From Aegilops tauschii subsp. strangulata (lineage: Eukaryota > Streptophyta > Magnoliopsida > Poales > Poaceae), in contig NC_053040.3 in the NCBI RefSeq assembly GCF_002575655.3, positions 154,195,148 through 154,259,147 of the forward strand: a stretch of DNA of 64,000 nt. The letters run 5' to 3'. Positions 24,260 through 36,800 of this stretch are shown here, one piece after another. The notes under the pieces are model-generated. The model searched no databases and was not told the origin of the DNA. It worked only from the letters and a program-made list of their open reading frames with translations. Each line of letters begins with the position of its first letter. Position 1 is the first letter of the stretch. The position numbers were made by a program, and so were the translations under genes.

Positions 24260-25545
24260 TTGATCTACAAGACATATTGTAAAGGTTTTTAGACTAAGTT
24301 CATGATAATTAAGTTCATCTAATCAAATTATTAACGAACTCCCACTCAGACAGACATCCCTCTAGTCATCTAAGTGATACATGATCCGAGTCAACTAGGT
24401 CGTGTCCGATCATCACGTGAGACGGACCAGTCATCATCGGTGAACACCTTCATGTTGATCGTATCTGCTATACGACTCATGTTCGACCTTTCGGTCTCTT
24501 GTGTTCCGAGGCCATGTCTGTACATGCTAGGCTCATCAAGTCAACCTAAGTGTATTGCGTGTGTAAATCTGGCTTACACCCGTTGTATGCGAACGTTAGA
24601 ACCTATCACACCCGATCATCACGTGGTGCTTCGGAACAACGAACCTTCGCAACGGTGCACAGTTAGGGGGAACACTTTCTTGAAATTTTAGCGAGGGATC
24701 ATCTTATTTATGCTACCGTCGTTCTAAGCAAATAAGATGTAAAACATGATAAACATCATATGCAATCAAATAGTGACATGATATGGCCAATATCATTTTG
24801 CTCCTTTTGATGTCCATCTTCGGGGCGCCATGTTCATCATCGTCACCGGCATGACACCATGATCTCCATCATCATGATCTCCATCATCGTGTCCTCATGA
24901 AGTTGTCTCGCCAACTATTACTTCTACTACTATGGCTAACGGTTAGCAATAAAGTAAAGTAATTACATGACGTTCCAGTTGACACGCTGGTCATAAATAA
25001 ATTAAGATAACTCCTATGGCTCCTGCCGGTTGTCATACTCATCGACATGCAAGTCGTGATTCCTATTACAAGAACATGATCAATCTCATACATCACATAT
25101 ATCATTCATCACATCCTTCTGGCCATATCACATCACATTACACTTGCTGCAAAAACAAGTTAGACGTCCTCTAATTGTTGTTGCAAACTTTTACCTGGCT
25201 ACTATAGGTTTCTAGCAAGAACGATTCTTACCTACGCCAAAACCACAACGTGATATGCCAATTTCTATTTACCCTTCATAAGGACCCGTTTCATCGAATC
25301 CGATCCGACTAAAGTGGGAGAGACAGACACCCGCTAGCCACCTTATGCAACTAGTGCATGTCAGTCGGTGGAACCTGTCTCACGTAAGCGTACGTGTAAA
25401 GTCGGTCCGGGCCGCTTCATCCCACGATGCCGCCGAATCAAGATAAGACTAGTAACAGCAAGTAAATTGACAAAATCGACGCCCACAACAACTTGTGTTC
25501 TACTCGTGCATAGAAACTACGCATAAACCTGGCTCATGATGCCAT
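24260..25545 (-). other. 5' untranslated leader of the Copia element
   Basis: This stretch of almost 1.3 kb lies between the primer-binding site and the gag ATG. It has no gene. Long leaders of this kind are normal for BARE/Angela elements and carry packaging and dimerisation signals, which I cannot pinpoint. Confidence 0.75.
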
Positions 25546-27272
25546 TGTTGGGTTACGTAGCAGAAATTAAAATTTTCTACGCATCACCAAGATCAATCTA
25601 TGGAGTTTACTAGCAACGAGAGGGGAGGAGTGCATCTGCATACCCTTGTAGATCGCGAGCGGAAGCGTTCAAGAGAACGGGATTGATGGAGTCGTACTCG
25701 TCGTGATCCAAATCACCGATGATCCAAGCGCCAAACGGATGGCACCTCCGTGTTCAACACACGTACGGAGCGGTGACGTCTCCCACGCCTTGATCCAGCA
25801 AGGAGGAGGGAGAGGTTGAGGAAGAAGGCTCCAACAGGAGCACGACAGCATGGTGGTGGTGGAGTGACAGTTCTCCGGTAGGGCTTCGCCAAGCACACGC
25901 GGAGGAGGAGAGGTGTTGGGGAGGGGAGGGGCTGCGCCTTGGATGTGGTGCTGCAGCCCTCCCCCCACCCCTCTATTTATAGGGGCAAGGGAGAGGGGGG
26001 CCGGCCCCCTCCAGATGGATCTAGAGGGGGGGCGGCGGCCAAGGGGGAGGTGGCTTGCCCCCCAAGCAAGGGGGGCGCCCCCTCCAGGGTTTCCCCCCAC
26101 CCCCCCAACCCTAGGCGCATGGGCCTTGGGGGGATGGCGCCCAGCCCACTTAGGGGCTGGTTCCCCTTCACCTACAGCCCATAAGCCCTCCGGGGAAGGT
26201 GGACCCTCCCGGTGGACCCCCGGAACCCCTCCAGTGGTCCCGGTACAATACCGGTATACCCCCGAATATTTCCGGTGACTGTATGGTGACTTCCCATATA
26301 TAAATCTTTACCTCCGGACCATTCCGGAAATCCTCGTGACGTCCGGGATCTCATCCGGGACTCCGAACAACATTCAGTAATCACATACAAACCTACCTTA
26401 TAACCCTAGCGTCATCGAACCTTAAGTGTGTAGACCCTACGGGTTCGGGAATCATGCAGACATGACCGAGACACCTCTCTAGCCAATAACCAACAGCGGG
26501 ATCTGGATACCCATGTTGGCTCCCACATGTTCCACGATGATCTCATCGGATGAACCACGATGTCGAGGATTCAAGCAATCCCGTATACAATTCCCTTTGT
26601 CAATCGGTACTTTACTTGCCCGAGATTCGATCGTCGGTATCCCAATACCTCGTTCAATCTCGTTACCGGCAAGTCACTTTACTCGTTCCGTAATGCATGA
26701 TCCCGTGACTAACTACTTAGTCACATTGAGCTCATTATGACGATGCAATACCGAGTGGGCCCAGAGATACCTCTCCGTCATACGGAGTGACAAATCCCAG
26801 TTTCGATCCGAGCCAACCCAACAGACATTTTCGGAGATACCTGTAATGCACCTTTATAGCCACCCAGTTACGTTGTGACGTTCGGTACACCCAAAGCATT
26901 CCTACGGTATCCGGGAGTTGCACGATCTCATGGTCTAAGGAAATGATACTTGACATTAGAAAAGCTTTAGCAAACGAACTACACGATCTAGTGCTATGCT
27001 TAGGATTGGGTCTTGTCCATCACATCATTCTCCTAATGATGTGATCCCGTTATCAATGACATCCAATGTCCATGGTCAGGAAACCATAACCATCTATTGA
27101 TCAACGAGCTAGTCAACTAGAGGCTCACTAGGGACGTGTTATGGTCTATGTATTCACACATGTATTACGATTTCCGGATAACACAATTAAAGCATGAACA
27201 ATAGACAATTATCATGAACAAGGAAATATAATAATAACCATTTTATATTGCCTCTAGGGCATATTTCCAACA
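25546..27272 (-). repeat. 5' LTR of the Copia element
   Basis: The LTR runs from TGTTGGGTTACGTAGCAG to GGGCATATTTCCAACA on the plus strand, 1,727 bp. Its TATA box is at 25973-25981 (minus). It is bounded on the right by the CCTAC duplication and on the left by the primer-binding site GGCTCATGATGCCAT (plus-strand view). Confidence 0.92.
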
Positions 27273-28841
27273 CCTACAGAGGTTGTTGTGGTGCCCCTAG
27301 ACATGCTACCACTACCCGTCCACTTGTCCTTCATGCGCGGCCACTACTGGGCGGGCATGAAAGCCAACTGGATCGTCCTCATCCACCAATCCGGTAGTCT
27401 GTGGCGTCTCGTGGATATCTACACCCAGCGAGAGATCACCCTTCCATCGTTGGATACCGCCACCATCGAGCCTCATGGCCCACTGGAAACTCCTGCCTAC
27501 TACGCACGAGACGCGTCGAGCGTTTGGTGTGACCTCCGTTTGCTGAAGGTTGTAATCTGCGAAGTGCCCACACCATCAGAAGACTACATGGATCACAAGC
27601 TCATTGTCTTGTTCGACAAGGGATTAGTCTATCTGGAATCCGGTCGCCATACATGGTTATGGCTCATCGTCAATCCTGTTGAGCCTCCATTTCTGTCTGA
27701 TGCTATAGTGCATGATGGATCGTTTACGCGGCCGACGAACAGATTGGCTGCCTATACTGGTGGAAATCTATCGTCGTGTAATTGTTCTATCTCATCTCAT
27801 CTTTACCTTATGAATACGACTGCCTGTTGATTGTTAGAAATTTAGAATAGATAGTATGTCTGTAACCACATCATTGCTATATGTTTCTCTCATTTCCTAG
27901 ATTTTTTATGACCACACATGTTATTGTTAGAGTTGATATGAGAACAATTGGCATCTACTGATTGTTAGAATAGATATTATGAGTATAACCTCATGATTGC
28001 TATATGTTACTCTCATTTCCAAGATTTTTATAACCACGCATGTTATTGTTTAGAGTTGATATGAGAACAATAGTAAGTGCTATGGTAGAATATGAGTAGG
28101 CCATGTCATAGCTGTTTTCCTCTCATTGTTACATGATGTTTGAACCATGGCATATTGCTAGAATATGAAAGCCATTGGCTTAATTTATTTAACTTGGGGT
28201 ATGATTATGACCACGACATTGCAATTCTCTGTCTATGATATGTGTCACTGTTATAATAATCTTAATTCCACACATACTCTGAACATGATTGTATATTTTT
28301 GTCCTTTTGGTCTCCAATTTGATTTGTTGCAGCAGACGCAAATGTGCTGGCCTTCATGATTCCAGGACTGGAATCATACCAGTCAATGGGTGGTGGTTTA
28401 TCGCTCGTTCAACTGACGGCGGTCATTTGATGCTCATTCGCACATAGCAAATTGACCAAACCATTTCATCAAACCACATGCAGTACAATGCGTGGGGCAT
28501 TCGTGACTGTGATGGCTATGGCTGCTTTGTGTTTGAGAAAGATCCCAGCTCTGTTGGGCTAGGTGTATTCAACTCAAGGCGGGTTTACAGCCTCGGCAAC
28601 CACTCTATGTTCCTCGGGGCTCAATTATCCGATCATCCAACCAATCATCGATCATATCACTGGCGATGATTACCGTGCTATGCAACTTCCATTCGCCAGG
28701 GGGGACTGTGTTTACACATCATACCATGGGTTTCATGAATCACCATATCCAGAGATTCGTCGAAACAGCATTTCGCCAGATAATCTTCAGTGTGTGAAAG
28801 GCATCAAGCTTCCATGCGATGAATGGCTTTTGCAAACCTGA
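27273..28841 (+). pseudogene. F-box/DUF295 gene, 3' part after the Copia insertion
   Basis: In register with codon 75 of the 5' part, this reads VVVVPLDMLPLPVHL, GHYWAGMKANWIVLIHQSG, LPSLDTATIE, LRLLKVVICEVPTPS and LIVLFDKGLVYLE, a DUF295 propeller. Near 27722 one base seems to be missing, because the next frame continues FYAADEQIGCLYWWK. A GTAATT donor at 27778 and a TTGCAG acceptor at about 28332 suggest an intron. Exon 2 reads WWFIARSTDGGHLMLIR, then TAG (28445-28447), YGCFVFEKDPS, YSLGNHSMFLG, a shift near 28617, and LNYPIIQPII to KLPCDEWLLQT stop. The gene carries multiple independent lesions beyond the insertion. Confidence 0.8.
27826..28073 (+). repeat. two-copy tandem duplication in the putative intron
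   Basis: Two units of about 124-130 bp each begin near GATTGTTAGAA (27829 and 27959) and end with GAGTTGATATGAGAACAAT (about 27931 and 28054). The copies differ by scattered substitutions. The repeat is AT-rich, non-coding and lies within the DUF295 gene's presumed intron. Confidence 0.75.
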
Positions 28842-29176
<335 letters not shown>

Positions 29177-29181
29177 CACTG

Positions 29182-32100
29182 TTCTGATCACGGGATCAGA
29201 ATATTATTCTGATCACAACATGAACTTCCTGAGTAACACGCGTGAACTTCCCTCTGTAGGAACCCGACCTTCGGGCTATCTTCACAACCGTGTCTCCCCG
29301 CGCGAATTATTCTGGTTAGTTGTGTTCTATATGATGTTAGTGTAATCTAGAAATGCTTTTTAGCAACTAAATACCCGTTTTAAATAGGAATCTCCCTCCT
29401 TGGCGGATTTTGCTCTCGGATCGTGATGAAATTGCGTTTTTTGCAATTTTACTGCCTGAGTTGTTCGACCTGAACTTCTCCCAGTGCTAGGTTGAACTTC
29501 CGCCAACATTGCCCAAATGGGGATTGCGATATACCATTGGAAAGCTATGGACACCAGTATCATGACCCAAGTTAAATTTTTGGCAAAATGTAAGCGGTTT
29601 AAGAGCAGTTTTGAAAACCGTTATTTCTTCATACAAAAAATGTGAACCGTATTTTCGATCGCATTTCTAAACTGAATATCGGAATGAGGCAAATTAATAT
29701 GGCGTTGGAAATCTGCTGTAAAACCGCTCCTTCCACATGTTGAAAGTTTTCTCTAATTCCTTATGGTTAAAGAGTAATTTGGAAAATCATAAAATTTTGC
29801 AAACCGAACAGCCGAGTCTGTTTTTTCGATGTCATTTCTAAACGGCTAATCCAATTGAGGCAAATGACACGGCGTTGGAAAGATTATGAAAATGCGCTAC
29901 TTTCTCTTATTGAAAGTTTTTTCTAATTTTGAACGGTTTAAAAGTAATTTAGAAAACGGTACAAGTTCCACTGAGTTCGTATTTTTGAGCTAATTTTTTA
30001 ACCTTACGTCCGAATGTAGCAAATGATATGGCGTTGGAAAGTTTGAGGAAATGCAAAACTTTTTGGTATATATTATTTCTCCCAATTCATTACGATTTTA
30101 TGTCAATTTTGAAAATGGCTAAAAACGTATTTTCGCTTTAATTTTTACAACTTTTATCGGAATGAGGCAAATAATGTACCGTTGCAAAGCTACGGAAAAT
30201 GCGAAACTTTTTCATATTGATGGTTTTCTCCAATTCCTAGCTATTTTCAAGTAATTTCGAAAACGACGGGATCATTCAATCTGCCTTTATCGCGAAACAG
30301 ATTCTTCAAAAATGGACCGCGTAAAGAACTTGAACTTCTCGGCATGTGTACTTGAACTTCACTCTGTTTTTTCACGTGCTTTTCTTGCTCGTAGCTCTTC
30401 ATCCACTGCTCGTAGCTCTCCATCCACTCACTGGAATTGAGCAAGTGATATACCGATGGAAAGTTGTTGTAAACACGCAACTTTCCCGTGTTGATCATTT
30501 TTTCATACTCGCGACGATTGTAGAAGTTTTTCATCTGAAATTCATTTAGTGTACTTGGTGAACTTCCTGCTGTTTTCACGTTGAACTTCTGTAACATATT
30601 TTCATTTGTAATTTTCTCATCCATTTCGTTAGTGTTACACAAATGATATTCTTTTTGTATAAACCTCTCTCACAATATTTTTTTAACTTTCTCCTTCCGA
30701 GGACTTGAACTTACACAAATGATATTCCTGTCATTTTGAAATAAATTAGAAAATGATGAGATCATGATTTTTGCCTTAATCGCGGATGGAAATGCACTGC
30801 GTGAAGTAGTTAAACTTCTCGGGCATGTCTATTTGAACTTCACTCTCTTTTTGACGTGTTGTTTTTTGACGTGTTGTTTTTTGCACGGTGTGAAGTAGTG
30901 AACTTCTGGGGCATGTCTATTTGAACTTCACTCTGTTTCACTTTATTGTATTTTTCTTATATGAAATACACACCATGTAGTACGTGAACTTCCGGTTGTT
31001 ATCACTTTGAGCTTCTCTCTGGTTTGAGAGAATTATTTTAAAACACAAAAATAACGTATTTTTTATGTATTTTGGATATCTAAATACACGGTGAACCTCT
31101 CTCGGAAGAATTTTTTAAAATTTTCCTCGCCGAGCACTTGAACTTCTAGCAGCCATTCTTTCCTTTTATGAGTTGTTTTTAAAAGTGCAAAAAATGGTGT
31201 TGTGTTTTTTAGTTTTTGAAAAGGTAAATCCTAGGTTTTAATAAACTCCGAACTTCTCTGTTATTTCAATTTGAACTTCACATTTTCATATTTTGGGTAA
31301 ATAATTGTATTCGATTTTTATACAGAAAAAATCGAACATGGAAATACAAGGTGAACCTCTCTCGCAAGAATTTTTGAACTTCCCTGAACAGAGCACTTGA
31401 ACTTCTTTCAACAAACATTTTAAGCTTTTATTTTTCTATATTTTTATTCTCACCTGAAATGCATTCCTTGCAGTACTTGAACTTCTCGTTGTTTTCACTA
31501 TGAACTTCTGTCGCATTTTTGTGTGTACGTCGAATTACACGCAATTGAAGGTCGGACGTCATTTTCTTGCCATTTTAAAACATGTAGTTGGAGGTCGGAC
31601 GTCCCGCAATATAAATTCTGAACCGTGCATGAAGGTGCACGTGAACTTCTTGCAACAAATCTGATGATTTTATAGACATTGAACTAATCTATCTTTTTAT
31701 TTGAACATCGTTGTGTATTTTTAGAAATGTGGAAATTGGAGGTTTTTTAGAAACATCGAACTTCTTCCTTATTTGAAATTGAACTTATTGATTTTATTCT
31801 TTAGTAACTAGAAAAATCCAATTTTTCAAATATAATATCAAACTGCTTCGCTTTTTCCCAATTGAACTTCTTGGTTTTATTCTCTAGTAACGTGAAAAGC
31901 TGAGTTTTTTTATATACATCGAACTACTCCATTTTTCGAAATTGAACTTCTTGGTTTTAATCTTTTTAGGAAAATCTAAGTATTTTATAAACATCAAACA
32001 ACTTCAAAGCTTTAATTTAGGGTTTCTTGGTGTTATTCATAAGTAACGGGAAAAGTCCTAGTTATGTAATAAATATTGAAGTACACGATTATTTAAAGTT

Positions 32101-33287
32101 GAACCTCTATGTCTTTTAGTTGGGAATACACATTTTTACAAATAAAAAAACACAGTACGTGGCCACTAAGAAGAAACGTTGAATTGCTTCGTTATTTTAA
32201 TTTAAACTTCTTGGTTTTATTTCTTATTAATGGGGAAAATCCTTTTTTTTATAAACATAGAACCACACCGTTTTTTTAATTTGAACTTCTAGTGCTTTTA
32301 GAACGGGAAAAATATAAATTATTTTGAAATGTTCCTCATTTTAATTTGAACTTCTCTATTTTTTCACAAAGGGAAAAATCCGTTTTTATAGAGATTTTTG
32401 AAGTACCTTTTTCATTTGAACTTCTTGCTCATTCATTTGAACTTCCAGATTTTTAAAATATCAGCATCCTCGTAAGTTTTTGTAAACCTCTATTTTTAGT
32501 GCAATGTAATATCACACTTTAATATTCTACTTAAAAAAATTAGTTGTTTCTTTTATTTTAATTTGAACTTCTTCATTTTATTCTTTAGTAACGAGAAAAA
32601 ATCTGAGGTTTTTATAAAGTTTGAACTTCTCTGCTTTTTAAATTTGAACTTCTTTGTTTTATTATTAGAAAAATATGGTTTTTAAATAAGCATCAAACCA
32701 TCTTTTTTGAATTAAACTTCATACTTATATTTTTCTTAGAAACCGAGGAGTCGAGGAGATCACCACACATGACTAGATGGAGGAGTGCAAGTGAAGCAAC
32801 CTTTCTTTTTAGAAAATCAACAACCAGAACTTCGAAAAGCAAAACAAATTGAACTTCAGAAAGGGAACAAACTGAACATCATAGGGCTCTACAACCATTC
32901 TCATCGTGTTTTTCTCTTTTTTTAAATAAATATATTACTGTACATCAGAGTGTCTAGTTTTATAATTGGAAATAAAAAATTATGTTCAGAGGGAAGAAAA
33001 TATCACTTAGTATTTTGTTCCAGCGAAAACAATTTTTTTTGAGTCATAAACACAAGCAGCTTTAGAGAGCATACTTTTTGTTCTTAGTGGATAGGAATTT
33101 CGAACTTCTGCAATTGGCGTATTTGAAGTTACACATATTCTTTCTTTTTTGCATAGAATCAAACACATGATTACACAATCTTACAAAAAGAAACAGCAAG
33201 CCATGGGTTCTTATTCGCATCTAGGAAAAAATACTTGCAATCAAGCATGTGCATGAATTTGTTCTGATGAAATCACCTCAATCAGAA
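29182..33287. repeat. AT-rich block with >30 GAACTTC words, origin unknown
   Basis: About 4.1 kb with no credible ORF. Counting by eye, GAACTTC occurs about 33 times between 29222 and 33109, mostly as TTGAACTTCT or TGAACTTCC, and I noticed no convincing copies of the reverse complement. Near-variants such as GAACCTCTCTC and AAACTTCT add more. A 7-mer would be expected less than once here by chance. Palindromes built on TTCTGAT/ATCAGAA stand at both ends (29182-29214 and 33262-33287). The layout resembles the subterminal repeats of a DNA transposon, but no transposase or certain terminal repeat is visible. Confidence 0.75.
29520..30560. repeat. diverged tandem repeat, ~150-170 bp period
   Basis: The phrase GAGGCAAAT...GGCGTTGGAAAG recurs with its flanks at about 29534, 29702, 29872, 30031, 30180 and, after a gap, 30453. 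Between phrases the copies share ATGCG.AACTTT, TATTGAAAGTTTTCTCTAATT and TTCGATCGCATTTCTAA-like words. Copies are only moderately similar, so the array is old. It lies inside the GAACTTC-rich block. Confidence 0.75.
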
Positions 33288-33806
33288 AGAGAGAGAGAGG
33301 GGGAGTGAGAGGGAGTAGTGCAGTCGTGAGGAGTAACAGGAGAGTTCCGCCAGCGGGACCCATGAGGCGGAGGTGTACCAGGGGGACCTTCTCCGATGAA
33401 ATCCCGATAGTATGTGATGAATCACGCCGTTGCGAGCAGGGAGTTGGGGCAGAGGCGTGGAGCACTGGGGCCATGCCGGAGAATGCGGCGGTGCTACCTG
33501 GAGACAGAATACAGGTTTGAGAAAACATGAATGCATAGAGCAAAAAATTCAGAAAAATGACCAAGAATCAAAAGAACACAATCATCCATTATGCAAAACA
33601 AGACATGGCATCAAGATTTCAGAAGAAAAGTACAAGCAATTCATCTCGTGATAGTGCTGGACTATAGGCTTGCCCCTCCCGTTGCAGGCAACGGTAATTT
33701 GGAAAAGTTTCAAGCATGAAGTTCGCCCTTAGGCCTCGGACAGGACGCCGCTTAGGCTTTGGCAGGTCGCCAACAGCGCTAGGTGAGTGGTCATGGTGAC
33801 TGGATC
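33288..33806 (-). other. possible unidentified exon remnants
   Basis: Two minus-strand stretches have codon-like GC-rich composition in an otherwise AT-rich area: about 33500-33300 (preceded by TCTGTCTCCAG, a plausible splice acceptor) and about 33800-33640 (KPKRRPVRGLRANFMLETFP). I recognise no family, and neither has a clear start. GAGAGAGAGA at about 33288-33298 is simple sequence. This may be a host gene fragment or part of the neighbouring repeat block. Confidence 0.25.
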
Positions 33807-36800
33807 TGTCACGTCCGGATTTTTGAGATAATAGTTTCCCAAAAAAACGGCCTTTGTGCCCACCAGCCCTAGGATTACTGTTAGCTGATGAGGCACCAAC
33901 TTGATACAAGAATTCCAAGCAGGGTACAAAAATATGTAGTACAAGACCATTGAGGCCTAGGAGTACAACACTGGGTTTCTAATGATAGAGGGCGGAAGCG
34001 GTTGGATACATCTGCGTCTATGGGACTCCATTTCCCACAAGAACAGCTGACCAGGATAACTCCTATCTTCGCGAGGCTGCAAATGTCAACACGTAGGTTC
34101 CGAGGTTGTCACCGCGATGCTTATCTCCAAGCAAGGAATCTGGCCAAGACAATAGCCAGGGACAAGCCAGTGAGTACGTTTGAATGTACTCGGAAACATT
34201 AAGAACACGGGTATAATATATCAAACATGCTCCGGATTAATTAGGTGATCACATGTCTGTCACGAAATATACGAAAAACCATGATGCACACATGTGGTTA
34301 AAAAAATACTCCAAAGTAAAATACTGGGTGCCAAACGAGGGTCTGAATGACTCCTCCAGAGGAAACTGCAAGAATAGTAATACTGGTGCCAAACGAGGGT
34401 CTGAATGACTCCTCGAGAGGAAACTGCAAGAATAATAATGCCGCAGCCGGGCGTCGGGGCGACACCACATAAAGGGCTTATAAAAGATAAAAGAACAACA
34501 AGCATGCCGCAGTCGGGCGTCTGAGCGACACCACAGAAAGGGCTTATAAGAGAATCATCACAGTGAATATCCAGGAGGTAGAACCATCCCAGGGATACTC
34601 AAAAAAATACATAATGTAAATGGTTAGTCCAAAATAATAAAGATCACAATCCATATGTGCCACAATCATAAACAATATTTAGTTCAGTCGTTTCTCCATC
34701 CGAAAACCGATAATTTGGTCTAGTCAAGCCGTATCTCCATCCGAATACCGTTACTATGATTCAGTTAGCCGTGTCTCCATCCGAAAACCGTCACTGAGTT
34801 CTAGCTAATTCGTTCTCCATCCGGATACCGTTACTAGATTCAACTCAGACTGTGGTCCTTACTCAAGAACATGACTATCCAACAGGATATATCCTCTGCA
34901 GAGGGAGTACAATTTTTTTTCCACGAGTAACGGGTTTACTTAGTCCATCGGGACTAATTCCGTCTACGGTCTTTTAATTGAAAACACGCCTGACCTGCAC
35001 ACACCAGCTTGACTCACCGGTGTCTGGAATCACCCACGACACCTGCCAAGCAAAACTCTAAGTGGGGAGGCTACAACCTCGACGTAGCATGGGATCAAAT
35101 TTCTATTCGCGCGCTCTAAGGGGGTGCCCCCCTCTCGGTCCCAACTGGAAACACCCATGCCCCCGGACCAGGTGGCCTGCCTACCGGATGCACCCGGTAT
35201 CTTCCACCATGGCCTCTTTGTACGGTGTATACTTTGGTAAGGGGTTGACAACCTACTGAACCATACCCCATCTACGACAGGGACAAGTGGTGGTACCAAC
35301 AAATAAGGAAGCTACTGATCAAGACTCGATCTACGACCGACTCAGGTGGTCCAAGTATCCTCCAACAATATTACCATTTATGAAATAAATCACCACTCCT
35401 CAAGCCTCACCATGCCATACCGGACATACTCGTCTCGACGAGGGACTAGGGACAAGCTCGTGTCTACCCAAGACCACGACTTTCCCGGCTTCCTTCCGGT
35501 ATGCATGAGGAGCTCACGAGGATGATCCAAATCACTAGTGTATCCATTGCTGACCACAAAACAACTCCAAGGTGTACTCATGTACGAGACTATATCGATA
35601 CATAAAGCTAACGCATACCCCAAGTCAAAAGGTGTTGTGATCGTATCAGAACACCACAACAAAATATTATGCCAGAGTTCAGAAATGCTTGCCTTCAAGA
35701 GTATGCAAAGGATGCACTTTTTGGAAGCTTTCCCTTTTCTCCAAAATCCTATTTTGCAAAATATCCAAATAACAAATATTTCAAACACAATACCAAAAGT
35801 TGTCTCAAATATTTTTGAAATAAATCTTAAAACAAACTAGATGAAATTTGAGAGAGGTAGGAAAAAGAATCAACTCATTTGGAGTTTTATTTTAAAAGTT
35901 ATAGCTGGTCAAAGTCTGGTCAAACTCTGTTTTTTGTAAATAAAACCAGAAAAGAAAACGTTTCGAGGGGAATACGCTTTCGCAGCAGAGGAAACGTACT
36001 CGGTGTTTTGCGCTATCACTTAACCAGAGAGGGCAGACGCGCGGGTCACTGACAGTGGGTCCAGAGGGCCCACTGGTCAGGTTTGACCATTCTTTCCTCC
36101 CTCCTCTTTCCCTCTGCCCGAACGGCGGCGGCCTCTGGCGATCGCCGTCGACGAACGGTGGCTCTTCACGGGCACCCGAGGGCGGGGATGGAACGGCCAG
36201 ACTGGGGCGGTCCCCTTGGTGGTCGCTGGGTCGTCGGAGGTGGAAGGAATCGCCGGCGGCGAGCTCCGCGGCGGAGGGGGCTACGGTGGTGAAGTGGTTT
36301 TTGTGCTCCGGTGGTCTCCGATCGAAGTTGGGTAGTTGGGCAGCTCCGCAAGGACTAGGGGAAACTACTGGTGGCGCTGGTTGGGCGAAAGAGTGGCTGG
36401 CTGCGACGAATTTCACCGGCGCTTGGCGGCGGCCGAACCGGCCGGAGTTGGGAAAGAGAGCCTCTCCGGGCCAAACCACTGCCTGGGGAGCTCTAGAGGG
36501 AAGGTTGGAGGTCGCCTGAGTGCTCGGAGGGGCTCGGGGTTCCCTTTTATAGCGTGACGGGGCTGGCTCCGCGGCGGTGGATAAGATCGACGACGGGTCG
36601 CCGTTGCTGTAGTTGCAGGGCGTCGTGGCGGCGACGAACGCGTGCCGACGAGCATGAGGATAAGCACGGGCTGCTTCCTGGGGCAGCTGGCGCGCTGGTG
36701 TGGTTTGGGCGGTGCCGAACATGGCAGAGGCCGCTGCCGACGCCGGCGTGCCGCCAAGTGCTCTGCCAGCGGCGCTGCAGGGCGCCAGAGCTGGCGTGGA

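Larger units (their letters stand above)
18537..27272 (-). mobile_element. full-length Angela/BARE-type Copia element
   Basis: The 8,736-bp element has two complete LTRs (18537-20253 and 25546-27272), a polypurine tract (AAGTGGGAGAC on the minus strand, just right of 20253), a primer-binding region related to initiator tRNA-Met at 25532-25545 and one long gag-pol frame in Copia order (gag, protease, integrase, RT, RNase H). The two LTRs differ at roughly 30 positions by eye over 1.72 kb plus small indels, about 2%, so the insertion is young on a Triticeae scale. Two in-frame stops in gag-pol mean it would need proteins from another copy to move. Confidence 0.95.

Noticed and set aside
25532..25545. 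tRNA-Met gene suggested by the CATGAGCC/GGCTCTGATACCA words (also at 41347 and 48901)
   Set aside because: Only the 13-14 bases of a primer-binding site are present next to LTR ends; no cloverleaf can be drawn.
30247..30642. 131-codon ORF in the GAACTTC-rich block
   Set aside because: Overlaps the diverged tandem repeat, has no recognisable domain and is expected by chance in this much sequence.
35892..36722. Long minus-strand ORF (276 codons) in LARD-like LTR 1, repeated at 43446-44276
   Set aside because: GC-rich LTR sequence with several overlapping long ORFs in all frames, no domain and no plausible start context. The identical copy only reflects the recent tandem duplication.
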